From Anaerorhabdus sp036637135 (GTDB lineage Bacteria; Bacillota_I; Bacilli_A; Erysipelotrichales; Erysipelotrichaceae), in contig NZ_JAVWNC010000028.1 in assembly GCF_036637135.1 (NCBI RefSeq), positions 1 to 26,883 of the forward strand: a stretch of 26,883 nt of DNA, in the 5' to 3' direction. Numbering within the stretch: position 1 is the first letter of the stretch; every line of letters starts with the position of its first letter. Of the stretch, positions 16,472 through 24,075 are shown piece after piece. The translations under genes and the position numbers were made by a program. The notes beneath the pieces were generated by a model. That model was not told where the DNA came from. It saw only the letters and a list, made by a program, of their open reading frames with translations, and ran no database searches.

Positions 16472-17116
16472 TTATTTTCCTTGACCGTAGTGTTTAAAAA
16501 CATCAACTGCAGCTTGAATTTGTTCATCCTTCATAAGCGCCATTTCATTATCACATGATTTTGCTGCAATTATTGTTTTACAAGCTTCTTCAAGATAAAT
16601 ACACGCATATAGTGCTTGTTTCAAAGAATCACCAACAGCAATTACGCCATGATGCTTTAGCACTACTGCTAATTTACCATTTAGATTTTCTACTGCCTTT
16701 ACACCCATATCTAAACTCGCAGCTGAACTATAAGGAGCCACAGTAACAGTTCCTCTTGTAGCGTTAGCAAGTGTAGTAAGATTGCAGACAATTTCATCTT
16801 GAACTAAACCTAGTGCAGTTGCATAAGGTTGATGAGTATGAATAACAGCATTTACCTCTGGCATTGATTTAAAAATATATAATAAAGCTTCTGTATCAAC
16901 ACTTGCTTTACGTTGACCTTCAATAATATTACCGTCAATATCCATGACAAGCACATCGTCTTCAACCATATCTTCATATATCATGCCACTTGGCGTAACT
17001 AAAATCTTATCATCTGGTAATCTCCAACTAACATTCCCACCTGATAATGCAATTAGTCCATATCGATCTAGTTTTATTCCAGCACGAATAATTTCTTTTT
17101 TTTCTTTATCTAGCAT
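16472..17116 (-). CDS. Class II (AraD/FucA-type) sugar-phosphate aldolase
   Basis: A zinc aldolase/epimerase of the FucA/AraD superfamily. The ATG at 17116 is chosen because GGAG precedes it by 6 nt, giving 214 residues, close to FucA (215). Metal and catalytic residues are all present: Glu76 in TEALLY, His93 and His95 in IHTHQPYATA, and His155 in LKHHGV; E. coli FucA has E73, H92, H94 and H155. The phosphate-binding SGGNVS (25-30) and TPSGM (41-45) segments are also visible. It should cleave a ketose-1-phosphate to dihydroxyacetone phosphate and an aldehyde, but L-ribulose-5-phosphate epimerase or another activity cannot be excluded. It overlaps the upstream gene by 11 nt, so translation is probably coupled. 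Last gene of the sugar operon. Confidence 0.85.
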   Translation of the reverse strand: MLDKEKKEIIRAGIKLDRYGLIALSGGNVSWRLPDDKILVTPSGMIYEDMVEDDVLVMDIDGNIIEGQRKASVDTEALLYIFKSMPEVNAVIHTHQPYATALGLVQDEIVCNLTTLANATRGTVTVAPYSSAASLDMGVKAVENLNGKLAVVLKHHGVIAVGDSLKQALYACIYLEEACKTIIAAKSCDNEMALMKDEQIQAAVDVFKHYGQGK

Positions 17117-17669
17117 TGCTTTCTCCAATTCTATTTTCCAAGGATGCATTTTGTTTTGCTTCTTTCTTAGCTAATTCTTTTTGACGCTTAACACGGATAT
17201 ATTCTGTGTTTATGGTTCTAGCTCGAGATTTAAGTGTTTCTGGAAATAATTTATATTCTAAGTCGATTAATTTTAAGAATAATTCTTTTCCATCATTAAA
17301 TTGTGCTGTTTGAATCCAGTAACGTCCTTTTATCGCATTATAATCATTAATTCTCAAATATATTTTTCCAGAAGATGGAAACTCACGTATTTTGAAAATT
17401 TTTAAATCTTCTATTGGGTATATTATTACTTTTCCAAAAGTTTCAAACTGAATTTCATTTTCATCTATTCTTACTATTTCGACAGTGCTTCTTGAAATAA
17501 AAGTATTCCAAACAGTATAAAGGGCTATTACACTTAGAAAAATCATAAGAGGAGCAAATGTACCAGTTAAACCAAGTACAAGCGTAGTGATAGCTACAGC
17601 AATACAAAACCAGCCAGTAAACTTTACTTGTATAAAAAATGATTGACTACGATAACGATATTCTTTCAT
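17106..17669 (-). CDS. Unknown two-helix membrane protein with a C-terminal beta-rich domain
   Basis: The ATG at 17669 follows AAGGAG by 8 nt and gives 187 residues starting MKEYRYRSQS; an upstream in-frame start has no ribosome binding site. Two adjacent hydrophobic segments (about 18-38 and 42-60) are followed by a soluble stretch of about 85 residues with alternating strands (VEIVRIDENEIQFETFGKV and onward) that looks like a bacterial PH-like membrane-facing domain, then a Lys/Arg-rich tail. I do not recognise a named family. It lies between the PTS EIIC gene and the aldolase it overlaps, so it belongs to the sugar operon, but its role is unknown. A U-tailed hairpin sits just before its ribosome binding site. 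Confidence 0.72.
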   Translation of the reverse strand: MKEYRYRSQSFFIQVKFTGWFCIAVAITTLVLGLTGTFAPLMIFLSVIALYTVWNTFISRSTVEIVRIDENEIQFETFGKVIIYPIEDLKIFKIREFPSSGKIYLRINDYNAIKGRYWIQTAQFNDGKELFLKLIDLEYKLFPETLKSRARTINTEYIRVKRQKELAKKEAKQNASLENRIGESNAR

Positions 17670-17683
17670 AAATTTTCTCCTTG

Positions 17684-17716
17684 AAAAATAGACTCGCACA
17701 ATGACTGCACGAGTCT
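17684..17716 (-). terminator. Internal terminator or attenuator between EIIC and the membrane-protein gene
   Basis: AGACTCG (17690-17696) and CGAGTCT (17710-17716) form a stem; on the minus strand it is followed by ATTTTTC and immediately by the next gene's AAGGAG site. It lies inside the operon and would lower expression of the last two genes relative to the PTS genes. Confidence 0.65.
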
Positions 17717-17730
17717 AAATGTGTTTAAAC

Positions 17731-19098
17731 TTATTCAGCGTGCATTTCAGCAGCTTCTTTTTTAATTCTGATGCGATTCCAGAATGCTAGAGCAAGAGCA
17801 CCTGCTGCAGCAATTACAGTACCCATCATACCAAAATCATGTAAACGAACAAGTATCCATGTTAATGGGTTTGCTCCATCACAAATTGATGAAATCATAC
17901 TTGCACCTTCTGGCATTGCAAAATTTACATTTAATGCAGCTGTAGTAATTAATGGTGCTAAGTTAGTTGCGATTAATAGACCTACTGCCAAAACGATAAT
18001 ACCAATAATAATTCCTCTAAATCCATTACCACGAACGATAGGTGTAATTAATACAAACATCCAAGGAACTACTGCCAAGTCAGCAAATGGTAACACTTGG
18101 TTTCCAGGAATGATAACCGCTAAGAATATCATCATTGGAACTAATACGAATGATATAGCTAATGTAACTGGGTGACCAACCCCTACCGCTGAGTCAAGAC
18201 CGATATAGATCTTACCACGGTTCTTAAATTTCTTTTGAACGAATTCACTTGCAGCATCACTAATAGGAATTAAACCTTCCATTAATAATGCAGCCATCTT
18301 AGGAATCAATACTAATACACCGCCTAGTGAAACTCCTAATACTAACAATTGAGAAATATTGTAACCTGCAAGTCCACCGATAATGAAACCCAATGCAGTA
18401 CCAATTAAAATTGGTTCTCCAAATACACCGAAACGTTTTTGAACATTGTCCATGTTGATATCGATATCGCGAATAACAGGAATCATGTCAAAGATTTTGT
18501 TGAATAACATTGCAATTGGAGCATAAGCTGTTGTAAATCCATGAGGTAAAGAAACTCCTGGTAAGCCCAATGATTCTTCAACCATTGGTGCAGTATAATC
18601 ACCAAGCACCATGATAATAATCATATTGATAACAGCAGCAATAATACCTAACCCTAAATTGTCAGTTAGAATTGCAACTAAAGCACCAGTAAACGCAAAG
18701 TGCCAGTAATCCCAAATATCAACATCAACAGTTTGTGTTGTATTTGTAAGTAGCATAACAATATTTACAACTAATCCCAAAGGAATAATAATCATCCCTA
18801 CAGTTGAACCCATTGCAATTGCCGCTGATGCTGGCCAACCAACATCAATAACATTTAGATTTAACCCAAAATTTGCCACCATTTGTTGAACTGCTGGAGC
18901 CAAACTTGTTCCTAATAAGTTATTAATTACTAGGTTTAACCCAATAAAACCAACCCCTACTGTTAAACCTGCACGTAAGCTTTTACCAAATCCTGATCCA
19001 AGTACCATTCCTAATATTGTTATAACGATTGGCATTACTACGGAAACCCCTAGACCTTGTATAAACCCGAAAAAATCAAGAATAAAATTCATAGACAT
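17731..19098 (-). CDS. PTS EIIC permease, galactitol family
   Basis: A polytopic membrane protein of 455 residues with about 10-12 hydrophobic segments, length and opening (GFIQGLGVSVVMPIVITIL, then GFGKSLRAGLTVGVGFIGLN) typical of GatC permeases. It carries the substrate across the membrane while EIIB phosphorylates it. A conserved soluble loop includes FGEPILIGTALG and a later GLDSAVGVGHPVT. It comes 22 nt after the EIIB gene. The galactitol EIIC family also includes transporters for other polyols and pentoses, so the name of the family does not fix the substrate. Transcription out of this gene meets an internal hairpin. Confidence 0.92.
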   Translation of the reverse strand: MSMNFILDFFGFIQGLGVSVVMPIVITILGMVLGSGFGKSLRAGLTVGVGFIGLNLVINNLLGTSLAPAVQQMVANFGLNLNVIDVGWPASAAIAMGSTVGMIIIPLGLVVNIVMLLTNTTQTVDVDIWDYWHFAFTGALVAILTDNLGLGIIAAVINMIIIMVLGDYTAPMVEESLGLPGVSLPHGFTTAYAPIAMLFNKIFDMIPVIRDIDINMDNVQKRFGVFGEPILIGTALGFIIGGLAGYNISQLLVLGVSLGGVLVLIPKMAALLMEGLIPISDAASEFVQKKFKNRGKIYIGLDSAVGVGHPVTLAISFVLVPMMIFLAVIIPGNQVLPFADLAVVPWMFVLITPIVRGNGFRGIIIGIIVLAVGLLIATNLAPLITTAALNVNFAMPEGASMISSICDGANPLTWILVRLHDFGMMGTVIAAAGALALAFWNRIRIKKEAAEMHAE

Positions 19099-19120
19099 CC
19101 TCCTTATCTTCTAATGATTT

Positions 19121-19405
19121 TTACTTTTGCATAAGTTCCAAAATAGCATCAATACTCGATTGAGTATTTACACCAGTAAGAAAACATACACCTGGTACAA
19201 ATGGACATTTTAAATTCTGTGGTGCCATTGTAGTAGCAATTAAGAAATCATAATTAACTGACATCGCAGCAGCTTCACCAACTTTACATTGATTAATTTT
19301 GTATTTTCCTGCATAACCCTTTTCATCAAGAATTTTCTCAATTTTTCCTCTTACTGCTGTAGAAGTACAGATTCCTGAACCACATGCTAATAAAATATTT
19401 TTCAT
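19121..19405 (-). CDS. PTS EIIB, galactitol/lactose-type fold
   Basis: A cytoplasmic protein of 94 residues. Cys8 in LLACGSGICTST is the expected phosphocysteine that receives phosphate from EIIA and transfers it to the incoming sugar; a second cysteine, Cys13, lies in the same loop. The length and the P-loop-like active site match GatB. It is set between EIIA and EIIC with gaps of about 20 nt, forming an unfused EIIA-EIIB-EIIC system. Confidence 0.92.
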   Translation of the reverse strand: MKNILLACGSGICTSTAVRGKIEKILDEKGYAGKYKINQCKVGEAAAMSVNYDFLIATTMAPQNLKCPFVPGVCFLTGVNTQSSIDAILELMQK

Positions 19406-19428
19406 TATTTTCTCCTTTCCTTTTATAA

Positions 19429-19902
19429 CTACTCAAAGAAGCCTTTAAAACATTCTGCTGCTTCATGAGTTGTTTTACAATTAGACAACATTGTTAATTT
19501 ATCTTTTGACATAAATGCAAACATTAATGCTTGCAAGAAGTCCATTTGTTTATGTGGTTCCTTAATTGCCATCATAAACATAATTTTTACATCAACTAAA
19601 TCATTTTCTGTTCCCATTTGTACAAACTGAACTGGTTCTTTTAATATAGCTACTGCGATGGCTTGTTTGTTAACATGCTCCGCATCAGTATGTGGAATAG
19701 CAACCGCAAGTTCTTCACACATCAATCCCGTAGGATAAACAGTTTCCCTTTTCAAAATTGCTGTTGTAAAAGAATCTTTAACTACATCTTTTTCTTTAAG
19801 AACTGTTGCTAGTTTCGTCAAAGCATCTTTGCTATCAGTTGCTTCTAAATCAATGACAACCAAGTTTTCATCAAAATACATATCATTTAATAAATTACTC
19901 AT
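19429..19902 (-). CDS. PTS EIIA, fructose/mannitol/galactitol type
   Basis: A cytoplasmic protein of 157 residues of the EIIA-2 family. His71 in the AIPHTDAEHV motif is the expected phosphorylation site, receiving phosphate from HPr-His. GLMCEELAVAIPH and the later PVQFVQMG segment are characteristic. It is followed closely by EIIB and EIIC of the galactitol family, so it is the GatA-type donor of this system. The same fold occurs as the C-terminal domain of the operon's regulator, which allows phosphorylation crosstalk. Confidence 0.92.
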   Translation of the reverse strand: MSNLLNDMYFDENLVVIDLEATDSKDALTKLATVLKEKDVVKDSFTTAILKRETVYPTGLMCEELAVAIPHTDAEHVNKQAIAVAILKEPVQFVQMGTENDLVDVKIMFMMAIKEPHKQMDFLQALMFAFMSKDKLTMLSNCKTTHEAAECFKGFFE

Positions 19903-19908
19903 AATTCT

Positions 19909-20424
19909 TTATTCACCCATTACCATGACATGACATTTACGATCACGTACTCTGTTTTGGTCCCAATCTATAAAGTAAATATAACCAACAGCACCAGTTA
20001 ACATTTTTGAATTTTCGATGATAAATGTTTCACTTGCCCCAAAGAACGAAGCACGAATGTGAGCATCACCATTTAAGATAGTTCCTGGATCTTTTGGAAA
20101 TGTAGGATCTTCAAAGTCAATCAAAAATTGTAAATGTTCAGGTCCTGGATAACGATAGTCTCTATTGTCCGTAAGTTCTCTTGGAATGATTCGATCTAAT
20201 ATTCTATTTAGATCTACTTGTAAGAATTCATCACCGTTAAAATCCTTATCATGAACATATTCTTCAAAAATTACCGAACATGTTGTATGTTGTGATTGAA
20301 CAACAACAATTCCATTTTGCACTCCACTTTTATTTACGATTTCTTTTACTTGGTCTGTTATGTTGTGATACGTTACGCGTTGACCATTTGATGTAAGTAT
20401 TACCGTCTCTTTGTATGTTTTCAT
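19909..20424 (-). CDS. Divergent YjbQ/UPF0047 family protein
   Basis: A protein of 171 residues, longer than the usual 130-140 for this family. Core motifs are VQSQHTTCSVIFEE (42-55) with His46 and the Glu pair, and DAHIRASFFGAS (120-131) with His122 and Arg124. The region between (about 80-118) is longer than normal, and the segment usually reading LGTWQ is LTGAVGYIYFI instead. YjbQ homologues have weak thiamine-phosphate-synthase activity, but the physiological role is unresolved. Gaps of 4 nt to the isomerase gene and 6 nt to the PTS EIIA gene place it firmly in the sugar operon, which suggests a role in the pathway or in removing a by-product. This is inference. Confidence 0.8.
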   Translation of the reverse strand: MKTYKETVILTSNGQRVTYHNITDQVKEIVNKSGVQNGIVVVQSQHTTCSVIFEEYVHDKDFNGDEFLQVDLNRILDRIIPRELTDNRDYRYPGPEHLQFLIDFEDPTFPKDPGTILNGDAHIRASFFGASETFIIENSKMLTGAVGYIYFIDWDQNRVRDRKCHVMVMGE

Positions 20425-20428
20425 ATTC

Positions 20429-21127
20429 TTACCCCTTAATCTCTGTACGTGCTCTATCTAATGCTTCAAACATTTCATCTAATGTTTTCAATGGATCTTT
20501 AGCTGCAACAATACCACTTGTACCACCAGTTCCATCTGCGCCAATTACAATTGCATCATATACATTTTGTCCTGTACTGATTCCTGCCGCTTGTAATACT
20601 TTTGTGTTTGAAGAAACACTCTTTACTGCTTCATTGGTTGATTTCATATAGTTCTCATCACTAACTTGTCCTGTACCAATTAAGCTTGTTGGTTCACATA
20701 CCATTACATCTGGATTTAATTTAGCAATTGCTTTTGCTTCTTCCACACTGTCAGCACAAACGATTGTTAATAAATCTAATTCATCTAACCGATGCATAGC
20801 CATGGCTAACTCATGCATTGTCATTGGATGCTCAGCATGATTCAAAAAACTTCCCTTGGCTCCTGCTGCAATACATCCCTCTGGCAAGATATGTCCCATA
20901 CCTTTACCTGCTTTAATACCATCCATGTGTTGTGCGATAACAATTAATTTTTCTGTGTTTTCACTTAATAACCTTAAATCAGCATGCTGTGCAGTAAATA
21001 GAACATCAAAGTCATATTGGATTGCTAATTTATCCGCATACTTTGCAAGTTCCAATACCTTATCACCATATAAATATGATTTAGGATTAATAACGAAGAA
21101 TGGTCTACGTAATTGAACTTTACTCAT
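20429..21127 (-). CDS. Archaeal-type triose-phosphate isomerase homologue
   Basis: A TIM-barrel protein of 232 residues, shorter than bacterial TpiA (about 250) and resembling the compact archaeal form. All expected catalytic positions are present: Asn14 and Lys16 in VINPKS, His97 in FLNHAEHP, and Glu145 in CEPTSLIGTG. Phosphate-binding loops GIST (182-185) and GADGTGGTSG (196-205) follow. It probably interconverts dihydroxyacetone phosphate and glyceraldehyde-3-phosphate made by the operon's aldolases. TIM homologues in other sugar operons (for example erythritol and threitol pathways) isomerise tetrulose phosphates, so a non-triose substrate is a real alternative. It lies between the aldolase gene (15 nt) and yjbQ-like gene (4 nt). 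Confidence 0.85.
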   Translation of the reverse strand: MSKVQLRRPFFVINPKSYLYGDKVLELAKYADKLAIQYDFDVLFTAQHADLRLLSENTEKLIVIAQHMDGIKAGKGMGHILPEGCIAAGAKGSFLNHAEHPMTMHELAMAMHRLDELDLLTIVCADSVEEAKAIAKLNPDVMVCEPTSLIGTGQVSDENYMKSTNEAVKSVSSNTKVLQAAGISTGQNVYDAIVIGADGTGGTSGIVAAKDPLKTLDEMFEALDRARTEIKG

Positions 21128-21142
21128 TTTCTTTCTCCCCTT

Positions 21143-21967
21143 CTATTTTGCAAATACATCAAAGTAATGATTAAGAACTTTCCTCATACCATCGTTTGCA
21201 CATACTTTTAAATCAAAATACTCAGTTGGTTTTTTTTCATTGATTTCATTCATAGCTCCAACCAAGAAATCGGTAAAGATATTAATCTTACTTATACCGT
21301 TATGAGCACAACGTTTTAAGTTGTCATCTCCTGAACCTGAACCACCATGTAACACTAAAGGAACATGTACTGCATTTTTTAATTCTTCAAGTCGTTCGAA
21401 GTTAATTTGAGGTACTCCTTTATATTTTCCATGTGCTGTTCCAATTGAAACAGCTAATGAGTCTACATTTGTTTGTTCTACAAATTTTTTTGCTTCTTCA
21501 ACCTCTGTATAGATTGAATCTGTATGATCATGGTTCTCATAATTATCGCCACTTCCTACATGTCCTATTTCAGCTTCAACTGTTACATTATGTTTATGAG
21601 CATAATCAACAACTTCTTTTGTTTTTCTAATATTCTCTTCAAATGTATCCATTGAAGCATCTATCATGACTGAAGTGAATCCTAAATCAATTCCCTTTTT
21701 AATAAAATCGATATCAGTACCATGATCTAAATGTAATACAATTGGTACACTTGCATTTTGTGCAACGTATTTTCCAATCAACGAAGCTTCTTCTAGGGAT
21801 ATAACATTGTGATGCGCTTGTGCAAATGATAATATAATTGGCTTACCTATAGCTTCTGCTCCTTGAACATAGCTTCTTGCACTATCCAAATCAATAAAAT
21901 CAGGTGCTGGTACTGCATAACCCTCTTGTTTTGCTTTACTTAAGATTTCTTTTGAATTAACTAACAT
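21143..21967 (-). CDS. Class II ketose-bisphosphate aldolase (fructose/tagatose type)
   Basis: A zinc-dependent TIM-barrel aldolase of 274 residues. Visible are the catalytic Asp81 and zinc ligand His82 in LHLDHG, Glu133 in VEAEIGHVG, zinc ligand His179 in GTAHGKYKG, and His207 in LHGGSGSG, followed by KINIFTD. Length and motifs fit the GatY/KbaY/FbaA group. The expected reaction joins or splits dihydroxyacetone phosphate and an aldehyde such as glyceraldehyde-3-phosphate. Motifs do not discriminate between fructose-bisphosphate and tagatose-bisphosphate. It starts just after the regulator gene (2-nt gap) and before the isomerase homologue. Confidence 0.9.
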   Translation of the reverse strand: MLVNSKEILSKAKQEGYAVPAPDFIDLDSARSYVQGAEAIGKPIILSFAQAHHNVISLEEASLIGKYVAQNASVPIVLHLDHGTDIDFIKKGIDLGFTSVMIDASMDTFEENIRKTKEVVDYAHKHNVTVEAEIGHVGSGDNYENHDHTDSIYTEVEEAKKFVEQTNVDSLAVSIGTAHGKYKGVPQINFERLEELKNAVHVPLVLHGGSGSGDDNLKRCAHNGISKINIFTDFLVGAMNEINEKKPTEYFDLKVCANDGMRKVLNHYFDVFAK

Positions 21968-21969
21968 GT

Positions 21970-23958
21970 CTACCTCCTATTTAAAGATTCTTCAAGTATT
22001 TCAACTAATATCTCTTTATTAGATGCATGGACCATTTTTTCAATGGTTGGTGGTGATTCCAATATATCCAATAATTTTGATAAAACATTTTTGATTCGAT
22101 CCATATCATCTTTTGCTACGGCAATAAATACAATCAAATTAACATCTTGACTTCCCCATTTGATTCTATCGCTTAATGTAACAACTGATATTTGTGATTT
22201 TAATACTGTTTCAGGAGATGCATGGGGAATTGCTGTTCCCGTATACATACTTGTATCGCCCATTTTTTCTCTTTCATAAATACTTTCTTCAAAATCTTCG
22301 TTAACATATTTTCTTTTTTGATAGTATTTTATTAAGTAATCTAAACATTCATTTTTTGTCTTAAATTTTTTATTGAAGAAGATGAAATCTGGGTGGAAGA
22401 AATGAGCAAGTTCTAACTGATGGAAAGGGGATATATTTTTTAATTCTCGCTCTTTCTTCACACTCGAATAGATTTCATTGATAGAGTTTAGATCGTGTTC
22501 TGTTAGTAATGGTGATACATACACAACGGGAACATTTAAATTCGGTAGTTTCACTGTAGATATAACAAGATCTATATTTTTTAATTCCGCTTTTAATAAC
22601 TCATCTACATTCATTGTTACAATGTTATCTTGAGGTTGAACATTTTGTCGTATTCTTGTAAAGATTAACTCACTTGTCGCAAGTCCTATCGGACAAACAA
22701 TAACTATGTTTTTAAACTTTATTCCATGTCTTTTTTCTAAAGAAATTTGAAAGTAAATAAATAAGAATGATATTTCATCATCATCGAAATGAACATCAAA
22801 TTCCTTCTCTAACTCACTAGCGACAAACCATGTTAATGAAAATAAAACTATGTATTGTTTCTTTATCTCTTGAAGCAACGGATTACTAACTTTTATCCCC
22901 TTCTTCAATCGATATAACATCGGTGGTAAATGAAATAATAATGAATCTCTTAATCTTTCATCATTATTTAAATCTGTTTGTAGGCATCGAGACATCATTT
23001 TCATCATGCGGTTTACTACATCAATATACTGTTCATTCAAATATTTTTGTTTTACTTGTGGCTCTATTCTATGAGCGTACATTTGTTGACTTAAATAACG
23101 TGTATCACTTTCAGATAAAGATAATCCAAATCTCTTTTCAAAATATTCTTGAAGTTCGATTACTATCATATAAGGTTCTAAATAACTCACATCTTCAATG
23201 AAAATATCACTAGGTTGAATATGATGATTATTTTTTACTCGTGCTATCATGATTAGAATCGTTAATGTAATTGAACGAACATAATAATCAGATAATGTAT
23301 TGTTCGAGGTGATAAAATCTTCAACACCTTCTTTTACAATTCTAACTAATTCCTCACCAAACAATTGATTCATAATACTTGATACCGGATCAAAACTAGT
23401 TAAGGTATCATAACTATCATCTACTTTACTTACATTTTGGATAAAATCTTTTATTGCTCTTTGAATTTGAATTTCAAGCCCTTTAATTTTAAGTAAGGAT
23501 TTTGATGTAGTACACGAGACTCCATAATCAGAAAATAAATTATGTAAATAATCAATATCTGTTCTCAATGCAGCTTGGCTGATATAGAAACGGTTTTCTA
23601 AATCTTCTAAAGTACATTTTTCATCATCTACAAATAACCACTTAACCAATTGAATTCTTCTGTGTGTTGGATAATGACTTTCTAGATGATCACTTGACAT
23701 AACTTGTAATTCTTTTTCAAATCTAGCTATATTTTTTTCTATTCCTACTAACTTCAACCCATGCCTTGGTTGCTTATCAACAAATAATTCATATTCTTTC
23801 ATTTGTTGATTAAGAGAATTGACATCGTTGTAAATTGTTTTATCAGAAACTCTAAAATTAGTACTAAAAAAACTAGTCGGTTTATATTCTTTCATTTGAG
23901 ATAGTAACTTAAATAAATTACGTTGTCGTTGTTTAATTTGCACCATAAATATCTCCAT
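21970..23958 (-). CDS. PRD-containing transcriptional regulator with EIIB and EIIA domains (MtlR/LicR type)
   Basis: A protein of 662 residues from the ATG at 23958. Domains: N-terminal helix-turn-helix (about 8-65, VSDKTIYNDVNSL), a second HTH-like region (about 100-150), PRD1 (about 195-300), PRD2 (about 305-410, with the conserved His343 in LFHLPPMLYRL), a GatB-like EIIB domain (about 417-500, Cys422 in VCPIGLATS) and an EIIA-2 domain (about 515-660, His579 in AIPHAS). Such proteins are DNA-binding activators controlled by PTS phosphorylation. In PRD2 the second histidine expected in the LHF-type motif is replaced by Tyr402 (IYFQ). It heads the sugar operon and is preceded by a large palindrome. 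An alternative ATG at 23946 also has a GGAG in front. Confidence 0.93.
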   Translation of the reverse strand: MEIFMVQIKQRQRNLFKLLSQMKEYKPTSFFSTNFRVSDKTIYNDVNSLNQQMKEYELFVDKQPRHGLKLVGIEKNIARFEKELQVMSSDHLESHYPTHRRIQLVKWLFVDDEKCTLEDLENRFYISQAALRTDIDYLHNLFSDYGVSCTTSKSLLKIKGLEIQIQRAIKDFIQNVSKVDDSYDTLTSFDPVSSIMNQLFGEELVRIVKEGVEDFITSNNTLSDYYVRSITLTILIMIARVKNNHHIQPSDIFIEDVSYLEPYMIVIELQEYFEKRFGLSLSESDTRYLSQQMYAHRIEPQVKQKYLNEQYIDVVNRMMKMMSRCLQTDLNNDERLRDSLLFHLPPMLYRLKKGIKVSNPLLQEIKKQYIVLFSLTWFVASELEKEFDVHFDDDEISFLFIYFQISLEKRHGIKFKNIVIVCPIGLATSELIFTRIRQNVQPQDNIVTMNVDELLKAELKNIDLVISTVKLPNLNVPVVYVSPLLTEHDLNSINEIYSSVKKERELKNISPFHQLELAHFFHPDFIFFNKKFKTKNECLDYLIKYYQKRKYVNEDFEESIYEREKMGDTSMYTGTAIPHASPETVLKSQISVVTLSDRIKWGSQDVNLIVFIAVAKDDMDRIKNVLSKLLDILESPPTIEKMVHASNKEILVEILEESLNRR

Positions 23959-23975
23959 TTCTTATCTCCATTTGT

Positions 23976-24004
23976 ATTATATGAGATAATTTTTATTAAT
24001 TGTA
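23976..24004 (-). promoter_or_regulatory. Promoter of the sugar operon
   Basis: On the minus strand a consensus TATAAT (23981-23976) is followed 17 nt later by the regulator start; the hexamer 17 nt upstream, ACAATT (24004-23999), is a poor -35. A good -10 with a poor -35 is typical of activator-dependent promoters. Confidence 0.55.
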
Positions 24005-24011
24005 CGTATTC

Positions 24012-24051
24012 AAATTTCCATATTAATGTGGAAATTTCTTCATTGTGGAAA
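24012..24051. promoter_or_regulatory. 26-bp palindrome and an extra half-site, probable activator binding region
   Basis: AAATTTCCATATT (24012-24024) and AATGTGGAAATTT (24025-24037) are inverted copies with a single mismatched pair. A further half-site TGTGGAAA (24044-24051) repeats the right arm (24027-24034) in the same direction 17 nt on. The palindrome begins 8 nt upstream of the -35 region. It has no U-tail, so it is not a terminator. The operon's own PRD regulator is the natural candidate to bind it. Confidence 0.65.
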
Positions 24052-24075
24052 AAAAAACTGTCTTTTAGACAGTTT
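24049..24075 (-). terminator. Intrinsic terminator overlapping the dxr stop
   Basis: AAACTGTC (24055-24062) and GACAGTTT (24068-24075) form an 8-bp stem with a 5-nt loop; on the minus strand a run of nine T follows. It closes the uppS-cdsA-dxr transcript before the sugar operon. Confidence 0.88.

Noticed and set aside
17117..17149. Longer N-terminus (MHPWKIELEKA) for the FucA-type aldolase
   Set aside because: It would overlap the upstream gene further, has no ribosome binding site, and the shorter form matches FucA length and residue numbering.
17771..18175. 134-codon open frame on the plus strand inside the EIIC gene
   Set aside because: It is antisense to a well-supported permease gene, has low-complexity composition matching the reversed membrane codons, and has no ribosome binding site.
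20429..21127. Decayed or catalytically dead TIM copy
   Set aside because: Short length first suggested degeneration, but Asn, Lys, His and Glu catalytic positions and both phosphate loops are intact, fitting the compact archaeal type.
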